From Pseudomonas wadenswilerensis (lineage in GTDB: Bacteria; Pseudomonadota; Gammaproteobacteria; Pseudomonadales; Pseudomonadaceae), in assembly GCF_900497695.1 (NCBI RefSeq), contig NZ_UIDD01000010.1:372001-436000 (forward strand): a stretch of DNA of 64,000 nt, in the 5' to 3' direction. Below the pieces are notes generated by a model. The model saw only the letters and a list, made by a program, of their open reading frames with translations. It ran no database searches and had not been told where the DNA came from. Below, piece by piece: positions 62,185 through 64,000 of this stretch; the first letter of the stretch is position 1; every line of letters starts with the position of its first letter. The translations under genes were made by a program, and so were the position numbers.

Positions 62185-64000
62185 TTACATCTCGAATTCG
62201 GCGGCCAGTGCCGCGCGCACGCAATACAGCACCCCTTCAGGTACTCGCCCGCCAAACTGTTCGGCAATGGCCGACACCGGCGGCAACTCGCCTTCGCCAT
62301 CGAGGAAGGCATCCTGTATCTCGCCCAACAGGTCTTCCGGCAGGTCCAGGGCCTGGTCCAGCGACAGCTCCTGGCGGCCAATGGCTTCGGCGAGCAGGCT
62401 GTAGACGTTCTTTTCGCTGCAGTTCAACTGCCCGGCGATCTGCATCGGGGTCATGCCGGCCCGGGCCAGGCTGACCAGTTCGTGACGCAGGTCGGTGACG
62501 ATTTTCGGCGCCTCGACACCGCCGCCCAGCACTTCGAGGAAAGCGTCGCCGTAACGCTCCAGCTTGCGCGCACCCACGCCGCTGACCCGGCCCATCTCGC
62601 TGAGGCTGGTGGGCTGGCTGCGCAGCATCTCCAGCAAGGTCGAGTCGGGGAAGATCACATAAGGCGGTACGCCGTGCTCTTCGGCCAGCTTGCGGCGCAG
62701 CGCGCGCAGGGCTTCCCACTGCTCGCGCTCGTCGCCACGCACCAGCTGGCTGGCCGGGCTGCCGCCACTGCTGCTGCCACCCTTGCTGCTGGTTTGTGGC
62801 TTGAGGTCCTTGCGCAGCTCGAGGCTGATTTCACCGCGCAGCAACGGCCGGCAGGTGTCGGACAGGCGCAGGCCACCGTAGCCTTCGAGGTCGATGTCGG
62901 CCAGACCGCGTGCCACCAGCTGGCGGAACAGCGAGCGCCAGTCGTGCTCGGAACGGTCCTTGCCAACGCCATACACGGCCAGCTTCTCGTGGCCGAAGTT
63001 ACGGATTTTTTCGTTATCGCGACCGAGCAATACGTCCACCAGGTGACCGACGCCATAGCGTTGACCGGTACGGTACACCGCCGACAGCGCCTGGCGCGCA
63101 GGCTCGGTGGCATCCCAGGTCTGCACGCCATCGATGCAGTTGTCGCAGTGGCCACACGGCTGCGGCAGCTCTTCATCGAAGTAGTTGAGCAGGATCTGGC
63201 GACGGCAGCGGGTTTCTTCACACAGGGCAAGCATGGCGTCGAGCTTGTGTTGCTCGATGCGCTTGTGACGCTCGTCACCCTCGGAGTTCTGCAGCATCTG
63301 CTTGAGCATCACCATGTCCTGCAGGCCGTAGGCCATCCAGGCGTCGGCGGGCAGGCCGTCACGACCGGCACGGCCGGTTTCCTGGTAGTAGGCCTCGAGC
63401 GACTTGGGCAGGTCCAGGTGGGCGACGAAGCGCACGTTGGGTTTGTCGATGCCCATGCCGAATGCGATGGTGGCAACCATGATCAGGCCTTCCTCGTTGA
63501 GGAAGCGCCGCTGGTTGGACGCCCGGGTCTCGGCAGGCAGGCCGGCGTGATAAGGCAAGGCCGGGAAGCCCTGCTCGCAGAGGTAGGCCGCTACGTCGTC
63601 GACCTTCTTGCGCGACAGGCAGTAGACGATACCGGCGTTGCCGCGCCGCTCGCCGAGGAACGCCAGCAACTGCTTGCGCGGCTGCTCCTTGGGCACGATG
63701 CGGTAGAAAATGTTCGGCCGGTCGAAACTCGACAGGAAGCGCTCGGCGTTCTGCAGGTGCAGGCGGGTGACGATCTCTTCACGGGTGCGCATGTCCGCGG
63801 TGGCGGTCAGGGCGATGCGCGGCACATTGGGGAACAGTTCGGCCAGTTGCCCCAGTTGCAGGTACTCGGGGCGGAAGTCATGGCCCCACTGCGACACACA
63901 GTGGGCTTCATCGATGGCGAACAGGGCGATGTCGAGGGTACGCAAAAAGTCGAGCATGCGCGGCTGCACCAGGCGTTCAGGGGCCAGGTAGAGCATCTTC
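62185..64000 (-). CDS. recQ: ATP-dependent DNA helicase RecQ, C-terminal 605 residues (5' end outside the window)
   Basis: The visible part starts inside helicase motif Ib (MLYLAPERL). It then has DEAHCVSQWGHDFRPEY, TATADMRTREEI, GRAGRDGLPADAW and the RQC zinc site (CRRQILL, CGHCDNC). An HRDC domain (EQWEALRALRRKLAEEHGVP) and a C-terminal helix-turn-helix region with MTPMQIAGQLNCSEKNVYSL complete it. RecQ unwinds recombination intermediates. Walker A lies outside the window. The extra C-terminal domain makes it longer than E. coli RecQ (609). Confidence 0.94.
   Translation of the reverse strand, partial: KMLYLAPERLVQPRMLDFLRTLDIALFAIDEAHCVSQWGHDFRPEYLQLGQLAELFPNVPRIALTATADMRTREEIVTRLHLQNAERFLSSFDRPNIFYRIVPKEQPRKQLLAFLGERRGNAGIVYCLSRKKVDDVAAYLCEQGFPALPYHAGLPAETRASNQRRFLNEEGLIMVATIAFGMGIDKPNVRFVAHLDLPKSLEAYYQETGRAGRDGLPADAWMAYGLQDMVMLKQMLQNSEGDERHKRIEQHKLDAMLALCEETRCRRQILLNYFDEELPQPCGHCDNCIDGVQTWDATEPARQALSAVYRTGQRYGVGHLVDVLLGRDNEKIRNFGHEKLAVYGVGKDRSEHDWRSLFRQLVARGLADIDLEGYGGLRLSDTCRPLLRGEISLELRKDLKPQTSSKGGSSSGGSPASQLVRGDEREQWEALRALRRKLAEEHGVPPYVIFPDSTLLEMLRSQPTSLSEMGRVSGVGARKLERYGDAFLEVLGGGVEAPKIVTDLRHELVSLARAGMTPMQIAGQLNCSEKNVYSLLAEAIGRQELSLDQALDLPEDLLGEIQDAFLDGEGELPPVSAIAEQFGGRVPEGVLYCVRAALAAEFEM

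Overview
This 64 kb window is a stretch of a Pseudomonas chromosome, most likely from the P. putida / P. fluorescens side of the genus. The evidence is the high-GC coding style, the gene order lysC-alaS beside rsmA/csrA, the aru/ast arginine operon next to aotJQMP-argR, phhR divergent from phhABC, an FMN riboswitch ahead of a type-2 lumazine synthase, a PlpD-type patatin autotransporter, and pseudomonad REP palindromes between genes. I compared gene orders from memory; nothing was searched.

Layout. 1-3.9 kb: a partial IclR-type regulator divergent from a TonB-dependent receptor and a flavin-dependent monooxygenase, which looks like an uptake-plus-oxidation module of unknown substrate. 3.9-6.6 kb: mgtE, three tandem tRNA-Arg(ACG) genes, tRNA-Ser(GCT) and csrA/rsmA, all leftward. 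6.7-10.7 kb: lysC and alaS. 11-11.8 kb: FMN riboswitch and ribH2. 11.9-24 kb: arginine catabolism by the succinyltransferase route (aruC-F-G-D-B, a small His-rich protein, astE), then the regulator argR and the arginine/ornithine ABC importer (aotP-M-Q-J), with candidate ArgR operators ahead of aruC and aotJ. 24.5-27.2 kb: acsA and a small exported DUF2790-type protein. 27.3-31.5 kb: phhR and phhABC (phenylalanine to tyrosine and transamination). 32-33.6 kb: an MFS transporter and arfB.

33.6-41.4 kb is the accessory-looking part. It holds a small orphan protein, an XRE regulator, and a chaperone-usher pilus cluster: three DUF1120-like pilins, a chaperone, an usher and a two-domain probable tip protein. 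A G9 homopolymer lies just upstream of the third pilin, and the XRE regulator is divergent from the first. This is the most interesting region of the window.

41.4-64 kb returns to conserved chromosome: aroP, rluB-scpB-scpA-yciO-rnm, yciB-yciI, a Cpx-like operon (membrane protein, response regulator, Spy-like periplasmic protein, histidine kinase), a nitroreductase, trkH, an AraC regulator, a Mpo1-like protein, an HD protein, a metallophosphoesterase, another AraC regulator, an EamA exporter, a SelW-like protein, plpD, a MarR regulator and a recQ cut off by the window edge.

Together, the aot/aru genes import arginine and degrade it to glutamate and succinate under ArgR. PhhR, phhABC and aroP form a second amino-acid module, with PhhR-box-like palindromes ahead of phhA and on the upstream side of aroP. 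No CRISPR array, insertion sequence, prophage or integrase was seen.
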